Assembly (NCBI RefSeq): GCF_013373365.1
Contig: NZ_CP035925.1
Location: 496,001-560,000, forward strand
Reading direction: 5' to 3'
Length of the DNA: 64,000 nt
From: Lentibacillus sp. CBA3610
GTDB taxonomy: Bacteria; Bacillota; Bacilli; Bacillales; Amphibacillaceae
Below, piece by piece: positions 9,149 through 19,055 of the stretch (positions within the stretch are counted from its first letter, which is position 1; the number at the start of each line of letters is the position of its first letter). The notes under the pieces were generated by a model that saw only the letters and a program-made list of their open reading frames with translations, was not told the DNA's origin and did no database searches. A program made the translations under genes and the position numbers.

Positions 9149-12100
9149 CTAGTTTCTCGGGCCATTTCCATTATTCCCGTTTCCATTGTTCCCATTATTG
9201 CCTTTGAATTTTCCTTTAGCTTTTCCTTGGGGCCCCATAACAACATCTTCCGTAACATTACCGGCATTGTCGGTAGCTGTAACGGTAACAACTTGGCTAG
9301 GGTGGATTCCGGTCAGTTCAAGTTCGTTTTCATCTGTCATAACGATTGGGTCTTGTCTATCAATTTGAACTTCCCATTCAGAAATGCCATTTTCATCGGC
9401 AACTGCCAGATCCATTTCTCGCTGACCACGATTAATGTCTGCTTCAATTTCCGGACCGGCTGTATCCAGATAGATTGGCAGTTCAATAGATTGCTGTTCT
9501 GCACCGTCAAAGTCGATCGTTGCTTCAGCCTGCAAGAAGTATTGGCCATCGGAGGCATTTTCACCATCGATCGTTCCATCCCACGTACGCGCCGGATCCA
9601 GAGAATAGGTTGGTGCCAGACCAGCATCATAGTAGTTTTTCCTTACGTTGCTTTCTTCTGACAGCGTTTCGACGACTTCCCCGTCAGCGTCCAATACATT
9701 AAAGGTGACCTCTTTGGCGTTTCTCAGGAACGAAACAACCAGCAGAGCATCATCGGTTTCGCCATCACTATTTGGCGAGATAACAGCATCTTCTTCAAAG
9801 AATCCATATTCACCATCACCAAGGTCTGTGGCGATACCGGTCATTCCGTAATAAGAATTGTCGTCTGCTGTATCAAATATTGGTGCATCATCCCATTCAC
9901 CTTTGAAACCGGCATACGGAACAGTCAAAGTTGGGTTAACATCATTCGGATCGTTTAATGTGACAAAACCTTCCAGCCAGTAGCCGTTTGTGAACATTGA
10001 ATTTAATTCTTTATCCCATTCACTGACATCAATGGTGACCTCAAGTGATGTGGAACCATTTGCAGGAACTTCAATCGTATTATCAACTGTTGCTGCACCA
10101 TCAAGTTCCATGGCTGGGAATTGGTTTGGCGCCGTTACCAGAACGCCGCCGCCATCGACAGGTGAGTCTGTCTGTGCGTTTGCCTCAACGTCATACGTAA
10201 CAGCTTCATCTGAAAAGTTTTCAGCTGTCAATTCAAAGCTGACAACATCTTCTGTTATTTCTTTCAATGCGACTTTCGCTTCACCGGTTTCAGATTCGGT
10301 TACAACAACAGGCGTTGACAGCGCTGAGTGTAATTGCATGACACCGGCTCCCTGGCGGCGAGGTGAGACAGGCGCGTTCTCAAAGTCTACTGTTTCGCCC
10401 GTGTTCATCATGATATTTTTCGCCAGATTGATGCGATTAGCATCTTCATAGCCGAATTCCTGATCAACACGTTCCAGTACTAATGCCCCGCCACCTGAAA
10501 TATGCGGAGCTGCCATCGACGTCCCGCTCTTAATACCGTACTCACCATTATTTAAAGTCGAATAAATTTGACCGCCCGGTGCTGAAATTTCCGGCTTGAA
10601 CTCAAGGTCCGGTGTTAAGCCCCAAGATGAAAAAGAACTCATTTGGCCCGCTTCAGGGTTTACAATCGATGATGTTTCACCATGGAATGAGACAGTGGGA
10701 TCTTGTCCATTGGCAATTGCCTCAGCGAGCAGATCACCATCTGTTTTTGATAAGAACAACTGCGGAATGACAATTTCCGGATCAGTTGCTATATTAATCA
10801 TACCGTCTTCATTGTTATAAACAAACACACCAGCTGCTCCGGCATCTTGTGCATTTAAAGCTTTTGTAATAAAGTCCAATTCGCCACGCTGTACAAGTGC
10901 ATATTTTCCATCAACATCTTTGCCTTCATAATCTTCCGGATAGCCAAGGCCTGCATCAACTAATTCAAAAGTACTTCCATCAGCCGGTGGATCTGTTTCG
11001 CTGGCAGATAAGAAACCGGCAGACCCAGTTTCACCATCAATCGTATAGTCAAGTTCATCGACGGTCATGAGGCTATTTTCATATGATGCCACTTGCAATG
11101 AATCATAGGCTGTGCCTGGTGAACCGGTTACACCATAATCCGGGTTGGATGCATATGGATAGAAAAAGCCCTCACCAAACTTGTTGGAATTACCGGCTGA
11201 AATAGACATTAACACGCCATTATCAACGGCTCTTGTGACTGCGTTTTGTTCCGGCGACTCATCACTGACAAAACCGGCAGGCGAACCGAGACTCATGTTC
11301 AACACATCGGCGTCCAGTTTAATCGCATCATCAATCGCTTTTATGTAGACATCTCCGTAAGTTGACTGGAATTCCGGATCATTGCCAAAAACTTTCAGGT
11401 TCAATAACTGTGCTTCAGGCGCAACACCCTTGATGCCGCCATTAGCTTCATCCCCGTTTGCACCAACTGAACCGGCCACATGTGTTCCGTGCGAAGATGC
11501 ACCTGGAAAATCATCAGTATATTCATGGTTCTCATCCATGTAGTTATAGCCATACGGCACCTTTTCAGTATAATAACGTCCAGGCAGTTCTTCGTCATCA
11601 ATCGTTTCATTGACAAAGTCTTCCGTTAACGCTGCCGAATCGTTATCGGAAAGGACCATATCCTGATGTTCATGATCAATGCCTGTGTCGATGACACCAA
11701 CAACCATGCCCTCTCCTTTGAAACCATAGTCACGCCAGGCTTGCTGTGCTTCAACCAGTTCTTTACTGTTTACCATGTCAGGCTCGGCGATCGGTCGTTT
11801 GTATTCATTAGCAATTGAAACTTCTTTGACGTTAGGAATTTCTTCTATTGATTCAAAATCTTTATATTTTACTTCGACACTGAACCCGTTTACAACGGCG
11901 TCAAATTCCTGCAATTCTTTTGAGTTGACATTTTTGCCCTTCATAGCATTTTTGACATTTTGTTTCTGTGCCTTTGCTTCATTTAAATACTGTTTCTTTT
12001 CGGTAACACCCAAGTTACCGAACTTAACGCCTTTTTTCGTTGCCTTTTCAATGGGCGCTTCACCTTCAATTTCAACAATGGCTCGTACTTCTTCTTCCGG

Positions 12101-12241
12101 ATCGATCGTTGGTTCAAGATTCTCAGCTTTCAGGTTTTCCCACTGTAAATCCTGTTTCGGAGCCAACTCCCCTGATGCAAAGGCAACTTGACTAAACGCC
12201 ATTAAAAAGATTACCAGAAAGACTCCAATACGTTTAAACAT
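9149..12241 (-). CDS. vpr: Vpr-type extracellular subtilisin-family serine protease
   Basis: A secreted S8 peptidase of 1030 residues. In order it has a signal peptide (residues 1-22), an inhibitor-I9-type propeptide (about 50-150), the catalytic Asp in VVGVIDTGID (D185) and the catalytic His in SSHGTHVAG (H251). A protease-associated (PA) insert follows (about 400-500), then the catalytic Ser in GTSMAAPHISGG (about S573). Several beta-sandwich/Fn3-like regions come next and the tail is Gly/Asn-rich (GNNGNGNNGNG). Composition is strongly acidic, fitting secretion into salty surroundings. AGGAGG precedes the ATG. The gene is monocistronic between a shared terminator and a long upstream region holding a palindrome. 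Confidence 0.92.
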   Translation of the reverse strand: MFKRIGVFLVIFLMAFSQVAFASGELAPKQDLQWENLKAENLEPTIDPEEEVRAIVEIEGEAPIEKATKKGVKFGNLGVTEKKQYLNEAKAQKQNVKNAMKGKNVNSKELQEFDAVVNGFSVEVKYKDFESIEEIPNVKEVSIANEYKRPIAEPDMVNSKELVEAQQAWRDYGFKGEGMVVGVIDTGIDHEHQDMVLSDNDSAALTEDFVNETIDDEELPGRYYTEKVPYGYNYMDENHEYTDDFPGASSHGTHVAGSVGANGDEANGGIKGVAPEAQLLNLKVFGNDPEFQSTYGDVYIKAIDDAIKLDADVLNMSLGSPAGFVSDESPEQNAVTRAVDNGVLMSISAGNSNKFGEGFFYPYASNPDYGVTGSPGTAYDSLQVASYENSLMTVDELDYTIDGETGSAGFLSASETDPPADGSTFELVDAGLGYPEDYEGKDVDGKYALVQRGELDFITKALNAQDAGAAGVFVYNNEDGMINIATDPEIVIPQLFLSKTDGDLLAEAIANGQDPTVSFHGETSSIVNPEAGQMSSFSSWGLTPDLEFKPEISAPGGQIYSTLNNGEYGIKSGTSMAAPHISGGGALVLERVDQEFGYEDANRINLAKNIMMNTGETVDFENAPVSPRRQGAGVMQLHSALSTPVVVTESETGEAKVALKEITEDVVSFELTAENFSDEAVTYDVEANAQTDSPVDGGGVLVTAPNQFPAMELDGAATVDNTIEVPANGSTSLEVTIDVSEWDKELNSMFTNGYWLEGFVTLNDPNDVNPTLTVPYAGFKGEWDDAPIFDTADDNSYYGMTGIATDLGDGEYGFFEEDAVISPNSDGETDDALLVVSFLRNAKEVTFNVLDADGEVVETLSEESNVRKNYYDAGLAPTYSLDPARTWDGTIDGENASDGQYFLQAEATIDFDGAEQQSIELPIYLDTAGPEIEADINRGQREMDLAVADENGISEWEVQIDRQDPIVMTDENELELTGIHPSQVVTVTATDNAGNVTEDVVMGPQGKAKGKFKGNNGNNGNGNNGNGPRN

Positions 12242-12317
12242 TTGCTTCCTCCTCGTGTTTGTTTTGACTAACGTAACTTTTTTGATTCGCCCCTTTCTAA
12301 CAATTCTATTAAAATTC

Positions 12318-12338
12318 TATGAGTAAACACTACTCATA
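12318..12338. promoter_or_regulatory. Palindrome upstream of vpr (possible operator)
   Basis: Perfect 8-bp inverted repeat TATGAGTA / TACTCATA around a 5-base centre, about 80 bp upstream of the vpr start. Position and symmetry suit a repressor or activator site. No specific regulator can be named from it. Confidence 0.4.
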
Positions 12339-12397
12339 ATAGATAATTCAAAAAATTTATACAAGGGTAAAAAGTATTAGGTATAAAATCCCAGTTA

Positions 12398-12620
12398 ATG
12401 ATAGTTTATTATTCCTGGTTGCTGGCTGGATTTGTAATTATTTTGATCACTGCATTCTTGACCCATAAAAAGGATTCAAAACAAACGACTGACAAAAAAG
12501 ATATTTCTTCGAGCGGAAGTGTTTAAATTTGTTTCCGTCAGCAAAAACCACCGGGAAAAACATTATGTAATCAAACTGTGTTCAATTGGTTTTCAGGAAA
12601 CCTATGTTTCAGCTGAATAG
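12398..12620 (+). pseudogene. Small membrane protein gene, apparently frameshifted
   Basis: The frame from ATG 12398 gives a 42-residue peptide with one membrane segment (about residues 6-22), then a polar Lys/Asp tail, ending at 12526. A second frame, offset by one base, is open across the same junction. It continues with a coding-like stretch (FKFVSVSKNHREKHYVIKL...) to TAG 12620. Together they look like one small protein of about 70 residues broken by a single indel near 12500-12525. No good Shine-Dalgarno site precedes the ATG. I recognise no family, and a functional 42-residue peptide remains possible. Confidence 0.4.
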
Positions 12621-12810
12621 CTTTACAAATCATCCAAATTCGATTATTATAAAATAGACATAATTTACAGATTTTACTTATTTTTAGCACATCGTTTATA
12701 CCCGATGCTTTCAAATCAATATGATACTATTGTTACCATTAATTTAGCCGTTCCAATGTAAATCATAATCTCATACATGGAAAACAAAAGTGAACAGGTT
12801 GTTTTAGTAA

Positions 12811-12824
12811 AGTAAGCGCTTTCC
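12811..12824. promoter_or_regulatory. Possible CcpA (cre) site upstream of sat
   Basis: AGTAAGCGCTTTCC matches the catabolite-responsive element consensus TGWNANCGNTNWCA at every fixed position except the two outermost bases. It lies about 170 bp before the sat start. The rest of the 12621-12992 stretch holds no gene I can support. Confidence 0.35.
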
Positions 12825-12992
12825 AAAAACGCAAGGGAATAGATCGCTTTTCAGTTTTTGAAAGGGCACCATCTTCACTGTAATAGTGAAAGCCGCTTTT
12901 CCATATATATGAATAAAGGGATAAGGGCAGGCGGAATAAATGAATTCCGGAGTCCCATTCAATAGATATAAGGGGAATGAGGAGGAAAGCGA

Positions 12993-14705
12993 ATGGATAA
13001 GGATTCAATTGTACTGGATGAAGCAAAATTAGCGAGCTACCCGCAGCAGCCACATGGCAAGAAATTAGTCAATCGTGTTCTGACGGGAAAAGAACGTGAT
13101 GAGGCAATGGAGAAAGCAAAACAGCTGCCAATGATCATGGTAGACCTGGAAGCCGTGATTACGCTTGAGATGATCGCAACTGGTGTCTTGTCACCGAATG
13201 AAGGTTTTATGGTGGAAGATGATTACAAGTCTGTATTGACAGATGGCCGATTTAAAAATGGCGTCATATGGCCGGTGCCTTTGAGTTTTGCACCAGTCGG
13301 CGAGCGGAACGAACAGATCATTCAAACATTATCCGTTGGCGATGAAGTAGCACTTGCGGATGAAACGAAAGAGCCGGTTGCTATTCTTAAACTGGATGAT
13401 ATCTTTCATTATGATCGAGAGTACCGTGCTTCACATCTTTTTGGTACCACTGATCGCAGTCATCCTGGTGTGGATTCCATTTACCGGCGGATGGGGGATA
13501 CGGCGCTGGTTGGCCCGATTCAATTGCTGCGCCGGGTCCATTGGGGTCCATTTGAGAACATAAGAATGGAACCGAAAGATACATGGAAATTATTTTATGA
13601 GGAAAAGAAATTTAACTCGGTTGGCGGCTTTATAACCGGGGCTAACCCGATGCACCGCGGACATGAGTATATTCATCGTAATGCGTTGGAGGAGTTGGAT
13701 GGTTTGTTTGTCCAGCCGCTGGTAGAGATGGCAAAACGCGAATACACAAGACACGAGTTCAGGATGCTGTCTTATCGCAGTGTTTTGGATAATTATTATC
13801 CAAAAGACAGAACGATGCTTGCACCGCTAAGAGTTACGTATATATTTGCAGGTCCCCGGGAAGCCGTTCTTCATGCAATCATTATGAAAAACTATGGTTG
13901 CACCCATGCACTCATTGGCCGGGATCACGCGGGTATTGGTGATTTTTATGGTAAATATGAAGCCCATACCATTTTTGATGAATTTACATCCGATGAATTA
14001 GGCATTGATATACGGTTGTTCCATGAGGTTTTCTATTGTACGCGTTGTGATCACCCGGCAACAGAACTTACGTGTCCGCATGATGAGCAGTATCGGATTA
14101 ATATTTCCGGTACAGGTATCCGGGAATTGTTGCGCTATGGCGTTTTGCCGCCTAAGGAAATTGTTCGGCCTGAATCTGCCCGGATTGCGATGCAAGGCAT
14201 TCAGCCAAAAGGTGTCGATGAAAACAACCTGGCCGTTAAACCAGTCGGCAAGACGATTAAAAGCATTTTCCCTTATTATTTAAGCAGATCCAGACTGGGC
14301 GGACCGGAGCGGAATAAAGCACTTGAAGCGGACGAATTGACGAATGACGATTTGGAAACAGCCATACTGGATGTGCGTGCGAATGCTGATCGTATTTATA
14401 AGGAAATTTTTGATGAATTCAGTCATGCTTCGGATACACTGCGGTCAACCCAAGCTGATTGGGTAGCTGAAGCCCGTGAGTCGCTCTATAAACAACAAGA
14501 AATGGTTGTGGCGTCTTTAGAGGAAAAGGTGGATAATGCATCTGAAAAAGCATCCGATGAATTTATGTATCAGGACAAAGGGGAAGCAGAACGTGAATTG
14601 GAAGTCGCCCGAAAAATGTTCGATGATATCCCGTCTGCACTGCGGCCCGAAGAACTAAAATACAGAACATGGAACCCGCTGCCGTATGAACGGTATCGAA
14701 GTTAA
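12993..14705 (+). CDS. sat: ATP sulfurylase (sulfate adenylyltransferase) with long C-terminal extension
   Basis: Catalyses ATP + sulfate to APS + pyrophosphate, the first step of sulfate activation. An N-terminal PUA-like region (1-165) precedes the nucleotidyltransferase core with the MHRGHEY motif (about residues 218-224), the GRDHAGIGDFYG motif and a Cys/His zinc site (CTRC...CPH, about 349-363). Bacillus Sat proteins end near 380-390 residues. This one continues to 570 with a charged, mostly helical tail of about 170 residues that has no P-loop, so it is not an APS kinase fusion. AGGAGG precedes the ATG. No cysH, cysC or transporter genes are adjacent. The role of the tail is unknown. 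Confidence 0.9.
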   Translation: MDKDSIVLDEAKLASYPQQPHGKKLVNRVLTGKERDEAMEKAKQLPMIMVDLEAVITLEMIATGVLSPNEGFMVEDDYKSVLTDGRFKNGVIWPVPLSFAPVGERNEQIIQTLSVGDEVALADETKEPVAILKLDDIFHYDREYRASHLFGTTDRSHPGVDSIYRRMGDTALVGPIQLLRRVHWGPFENIRMEPKDTWKLFYEEKKFNSVGGFITGANPMHRGHEYIHRNALEELDGLFVQPLVEMAKREYTRHEFRMLSYRSVLDNYYPKDRTMLAPLRVTYIFAGPREAVLHAIIMKNYGCTHALIGRDHAGIGDFYGKYEAHTIFDEFTSDELGIDIRLFHEVFYCTRCDHPATELTCPHDEQYRINISGTGIRELLRYGVLPPKEIVRPESARIAMQGIQPKGVDENNLAVKPVGKTIKSIFPYYLSRSRLGGPERNKALEADELTNDDLETAILDVRANADRIYKEIFDEFSHASDTLRSTQADWVAEARESLYKQQEMVVASLEEKVDNASEKASDEFMYQDKGEAERELEVARKMFDDIPSALRPEELKYRTWNPLPYERYRS

Positions 14706-14769
14706 GGAACGGCAAACGGTGGTTTTGCAGTACGAAAGTGGTTACAACAAAAATAAACTAAATGTTATA

Positions 14770-14798
14770 AAAAGAGATAGCGCCATGCTATCTCTTTT
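14770..14798 (+). terminator. Rho-independent terminator of sat
   Basis: Perfect 12-bp stem AAAAGAGATAGC (14770-14781) and GCTATCTCTTTT (14787-14798) with a 5-base loop. The stem ends in A and T runs, so it can act in either direction. Confidence 0.85.
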
Positions 14799-14891
14799 AC
14801 TCGTTTTCAAACAAGAATATATAGTATTTTTGATATAGTAAATATGCAAATGATTTTTGTTGTATTCAGGGGAATTCGGGGGGGTGTGTTT

Positions 14892-16112
14892 TTGAGACAT
14901 GATACAATACCAATGCAGAAACAAAATAAAATAGCCGGATGGGGGCTTTTGATCGGCGTCCTGTTAATCGCCTCAAGCTTGCGGGCGCCTTTAACGTCAG
15001 TGGGGGCACTGCTGCCTTATATCCGTGATGATCTTGGCATCAGCAATACCGTAGCAGGCAGTTTGACCACACTGCCTTTGCTGGCCTTTGCGGCAGTTTC
15101 ACCGTTTGCCTCAGTCGTTGCAAGTCGCATCGGCATGGAGTGGACACTTTTTTATGCATTCATCCTATTGACCATCGGACTTGTTGGCCGGACGTTATTC
15201 GGCATAACGCTATTGCTTGCTGGGACAATCATTGTGGGGTTGGCCATCGCATTTGGCAACGTGCTATTACCGGCCATAATCAAAATGAAATTCCCATTGA
15301 AAATTGGGTTGTTCACCGGGCTGTATGCGGTTTTTATGAACATCTTTGGTGCTTTGGCATCGGGCGTTAGTTTGCCGCTCTCACGCATTTCTGGGTGGGG
15401 ATGGCAAGGGTCATTGGCATTCTGGGCAGTATTATCGATTGTGGCTTTAATCGTATGGTTGCCGCAGCTCAGGAAAAAGAGAGGCACACAAAAAAGTACA
15501 GATGAAAACGGTGAAGCAATAAACAATAATATTTGGAGATCATCGTTGGCATGGAATATTACGGTTTACATGGGTACACAATCGATGGTTTTCTTTACGA
15601 TGATCTCATGGCTGCCGGATATTTTGAAAAGCACAGGCTATTCATCTGATGCGGCTGGCTGGATCCTTTCATTAATGCAATTGGCTTTCATTCCATTTTC
15701 ATTTATCACCCCGGTTATTGCGGAAAAAATGAAGAATCAAAAAGTGTTGGCTGCCATTACAGGAATAATGGTTATGATTGGTGCAGGCGGACTTCTTATC
15801 GGGAATGCCGTCACGATTATTATTGCTGTTATATGTATTGGCGGCGCGTGTGGTGCTGCGTTCAGCCTATCAATGATGTTCTTTAGCTTACGTTCAAACG
15901 ACGGGCAGGAGGCATCCAGAATATCCGGCATGGCCCAGTCGTTTGGTTACCTTATTGCAGCGATCGGCCCGGTCCTATTAGGCTTTATGCATGACCTGAC
16001 TGCTAATTGGGTTCTGCCGATTATTGTCGTGGGATTTGTTGGTGTTATTTTGATTGTTACAGGGATAAAGTCTGGTGCGGATGGGAAGATAGGAAAGTTT
16101 AAATATTCTTAA
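14892..16112 (+). CDS. CynX/NimT-family MFS transporter
   Basis: A twelve-segment major facilitator protein of the CynX/NimT (cyanate/2-nitroimidazole) group, about 406 residues. The first helix region contains the group's SLRAPLTSVGALLPYIRDDLGIS stretch; substrates differ among members and cannot be assigned here. The frame is open from 14844. However, a GGGGGG Shine-Dalgarno run at about 14879-14884 points to TTG 14892 (or ATG 14913, MQKQNKIAGWG) as the real start. The gene stands alone behind the sat terminator. Confidence 0.85.
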   Translation: MRHDTIPMQKQNKIAGWGLLIGVLLIASSLRAPLTSVGALLPYIRDDLGISNTVAGSLTTLPLLAFAAVSPFASVVASRIGMEWTLFYAFILLTIGLVGRTLFGITLLLAGTIIVGLAIAFGNVLLPAIIKMKFPLKIGLFTGLYAVFMNIFGALASGVSLPLSRISGWGWQGSLAFWAVLSIVALIVWLPQLRKKRGTQKSTDENGEAINNNIWRSSLAWNITVYMGTQSMVFFTMISWLPDILKSTGYSSDAAGWILSLMQLAFIPFSFITPVIAEKMKNQKVLAAITGIMVMIGAGGLLIGNAVTIIIAVICIGGACGAAFSLSMMFFSLRSNDGQEASRISGMAQSFGYLIAAIGPVLLGFMHDLTANWVLPIIVVGFVGVILIVTGIKSGADGKIGKFKYS

Positions 16113-16195
16113 CCGCATAATGGTAATTTCAGTTTTTCGTTGCTAAAGTGTGACAATAGGCTAAATAACATTTTATATAAGGAAGGGGAAAGTCT

Positions 16196-16318
16196 ATGAA
16201 AGTTAACAAAAAACATGTCGTATTGTTTATCAGCGGTGCTATATTTGTGGTAGGCATGCTGGATATTAAATATCGTGGATTGTTCTTTCGAATGTTACCA
16301 TACTCAATTCGGAAGTAG
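16196..16318 (+). CDS. Small single-span membrane peptide (40 aa)
   Basis: ATG 16196 to TAG 16318 encodes a basic 40-residue peptide with one hydrophobic segment (VVLFISGAIFVVGML, about residues 8-22) and a basic tail. A strong AAGGAAGGGG Shine-Dalgarno site sits 7-8 bp upstream, which is the main reason to believe it. No family is recognised. It lies between the MFS permease and a terminator hairpin. Confidence 0.5.
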   Translation: MKVNKKHVVLFISGAIFVVGMLDIKYRGLFFRMLPYSIRK

Positions 16319-16378
16319 GATGAGGTTTGAAGTTTCTTGCGTGATTAGTTGTCTTGCAACATTATGAACCTTTTTTAA

Positions 16379-16413
16379 AAGGGCTATTTCATCCCGAGGA
16401 AGAAACAGCCCTT
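16379..16413. terminator. Terminator hairpin
   Basis: AAGGGCTATTTC (16379-16390) pairs with GAAACAGCCCTT (16402-16413) with one mismatch, followed by GTTTTTC. A tracts on the other side allow use by the minus-strand monooxygenase fragment as well. Confidence 0.7.
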
Positions 16414-16469
16414 GTTTTTCCTATTATAAATGTATGATCAACAGTCAACCCGGATCTATAATAACCGAT

Positions 16470-17198
16470 TTATAACCAGAGATCAGCGAGCATTTCCATC
16501 GATCGCTTCCTATCTTCCGGATCATAGGCATATGTCACAACAATCAGTTCATCGGCCCCACTGTGCTCCGTAAATTCTTCCAATTTCTTACGTACTGTTT
16601 CCGGAGAACCGACCGCTTTGACGCTGAACATTGATTCTATAAGTGCCCTTTCCTGTTCTGTTCCTATTTCTTCAGGATCCACAGGCGGCTGCATTAATTG
16701 CTGTCTTCCAGTTTGCATGTCCAATAACATCATCTGTGTCGTGGTCCAAATTCTCTGCGCTTCCTCATCCGTTGGCGCAACAACTACGTTAATTCCGGCC
16801 ATGACATAAGGCTCTTCAATTTGTGCCGTTGGTGCTGTTGATTTGAATGTCGAACGATACAGATTAACCTTCTCTCTATAATTGTCCGGGGTGAAATGCG
16901 AGGCAATGGAAAAAGGCAAACCCAGTTGACCAGCAATCGAGGCGCCATTCTCGCTTGAACCTAATACCCACATTGGTACATTCGTTCCTGTCCCTACATT
17001 AGAGGTTATTGGTGTACTATGCGCCAAGCCCTCATCACTGAACCATCCAGTGAGATCAAGAATAGAATTAGCAAACGATTGCGGGTCACCACCTGAACGA
17101 GTAAGCAGCTGAGCAGTCCGAGCGTCTGTTCCCGGAGCCCGTCCAAGGCCCAGATCAATTCTATTAGGAAACAATTGTGCAAGTGTCCGTAAAGGATA
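16470..17198 (-). pseudogene. LLM-class flavin-dependent monooxygenase, 5'-truncated
   Basis: The C-terminal two thirds of a luciferase-like FMN-dependent oxidoreductase of the MsnO8/YwcH type. Recognisable features are FPNRIDLGLGRAPGTD at the new N-terminus, the WVLGSSENGASIAGQLGLPFSIASHF stretch and a conserved C-terminus. Full-length relatives have about 330 residues. Here homology begins at about residue 95, and the frame meets a TAG at 17199 just upstream, so the substrate- and flavin-binding N-terminus is gone. The break abuts the promoter region of another broken gene on the opposite strand, which suggests a deletion joined the two. Confidence 0.8.
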
Positions 17199-17290
17199 CT
17201 AAAGATATAGTTTCGATTATAAAAAGTTATATAATATTGTAAAAGTAGCATAGATCGTTATTATGTTCTATTGGTAGGGATGGAGGAAAT

Positions 17291-18512
17291 ATGAAGTATC
17301 TGGATTGCGGCTGCCGAACGAAACGGATCCATACGCTGGATATTATCCGCGGGATTGCGGTTCTGGGGATTGTGCTTGCGAATATGATGCATTTCAAATC
17401 ATTGGCACAGATGGATCCTTTTATTCTTGTTGACGGACATCAATTGTCGGATGGGCTCTTTAATCAGATCAGCACATTATTTATTACGTTTTTCGTTGAA
17501 GGTAAGTTTTACCCGCTGTTCTCACTCTTTTCGGGTTTAGGCTTTTATATTTTTATGATCGGCTTGCTGCAAAAAGGATTTGCGTGCCGGCCGGGGTGTT
17601 CTCGCGCAGGTTGACCTTTTTGATTATTCTGGGGTTGGTTCACCTTATTTTCTTTTGGCAAGGCGATATTTTATTTGCATACGGTATAACGGGCTTTTTT
17701 CTCTTGTTTTTTATTTCAAGACATCCGAAAACAATTATGATTTGGTCCGTGGTTTTGCTTGCGGTATCCAGTTTGGTCGTAAGCCTTTTATATGTTGATG
17801 ATTGGGATGGTATGCAATTTGGCGTGCAAACAGGGCACAATACCCGTTTTCTGAATTTCAAGCGATGAATGAAACGACACTTACGGTTAATGGCTGAAGG
17901 AGGTTATTGGGAAATTGTCGGCTTTAGACTTGCCGATTCAATCGTTGCGGTTTTTGGAAATATCCTTTTGATCCCGACAATTTTACCGCTGTTTCTTATT
18001 GGTTTATATATGGGTAAAACCGGCATGTTCCATGACGTGAGTGCACATCTCGACCGTTGGAAGAAGCTGTGCATGCATAGTTTGTGGATCGGGCTATTGT
18101 TTTCGGTGTTGACAACAGCTTTGATGCATGACCTTACGCCAATTCCGGCTTACATTGCATATGGCTTAGGTTTTGGCATCCGCATATTCACCGGACCGAT
18201 TCTTATGCTTTTTTATGTATCCGCACTCGTGCTGGTCTTGCGTAGGGAAACAAGACAAAACATCATGAAACCATTTGCATCTGTCGGACGGATGGCGTTA
18301 ACGAATTATCTTATGCAGAACGCTCATTTTGGTCTTCATTTTCACGGATACGGATTGGGGACTTTACGTCAGGGTCCACGAGCGGGCGCCGGACTTCTCT
18401 TATCGTCGGGGTATACGTGCTCCAAGTCATCATAAGTACATTGTATTTGAAGAAATTCAAACAGGGACCGATGGAGGCGCTATGGCGTAAGTGGACGTAT
18501 AAGAATGTGTAG
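17291..18512 (+). pseudogene. DUF418 (YeiB-like) membrane protein, multiply frameshifted
   Basis: Encodes the multi-span DUF418 family. The start is sound (GGAGG then ATG, with the family N-terminus RIHTLDIIRGIAVLGIVLANMMHF), but the frame breaks near 17585. It resumes in another frame (FSRRLTFLIILGLVHLIFFWQGDILFAYG), breaks again near 17855 and 17893 with an in-frame TGA, continues (AEGGYWEIVGFRLADS), and breaks once more near 18340-18400. The true C-terminus (GPMEALWRKWTYKNV) ends at TAG 18512. At least four indels are needed to read the protein. It is either a genuine pseudogene or a patch of indel sequencing errors. Confidence 0.8.
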
Positions 18513-18608
18513 CTGCGATGATGCAAAGCTACTGGCATAGTGGGAACTTATTTATGGGGGTAAGTCATTGGCTGAATAATTTTTTAGCGCGGAGGAAAAA
18601 TATGGGAG

Positions 18609-19034
18609 GTGAAAAAGATAAAGCAAACAATAAGAACGATGATGCTGGGCATTTATGATTTGTTTTTGGCGACAGGTGCAATTTGGATAGGGGTTAAAAT
18701 GGTCAAGTCAAGTAGTGGGATTTTTGTCGAATATCCTGATAGGTGGGCATCCAGACTACCCTTTGATAGTTGGGTTATGCCTGGGATTCTTGCAATTGTC
18801 ATATTTGGACTGGGTAATATTATAGCGGCGGTGTTTAGTTTTAAAAAAAGGCATAACAGTTCGTGGTATGCATCGACCATTATGGGAGCGATTTTCTTAA
18901 TTAGCTTGATTTTTCAGGTCATTATTATAGAGAAATCATATATAGTAACTAATCCATTTTTAGCCATGAGTGTTATTCAATTATGTCTAAGTGGATATGT
19001 GTTTTTGGGTTATAGAAAAGGCCCCCAATTGTGA
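18609..19034 (+). CDS. Uncharacterised four-span membrane protein
   Basis: A 141-residue protein with four predicted membrane segments (about 12-30, 55-78, 92-112, 116-135) and no recognised family. The GTG at 18609 has a GGAGG site 13 bp upstream (18591-18595); ATG 18639 is the alternative. A copy of the cassette-array repeat begins about 25 bp after its stop, so it looks like an isolated member of the gene-plus-repeat units found at 33-44 kb. Confidence 0.65.
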   Translation: MKKIKQTIRTMMLGIYDLFLATGAIWIGVKMVKSSSGIFVEYPDRWASRLPFDSWVMPGILAIVIFGLGNIIAAVFSFKKRHNSSWYASTIMGAIFLISLIFQVIIIEKSYIVTNPFLAMSVIQLCLSGYVFLGYRKGPQL

Positions 19035-19055
19035 CCAAAAAATAAAATCATAGGT

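Noticed and set aside
9119-9661. 180-residue plus-strand frame
   Set aside because: It lies wholly antisense to the vpr C-terminal region, has no ribosome site, and its residues are those expected of a complement of biased codons.
12621-12992. S-box (SAM) riboswitch before sat
   Set aside because: I could not find the conserved S-box helices; only a cre-like site is visible.
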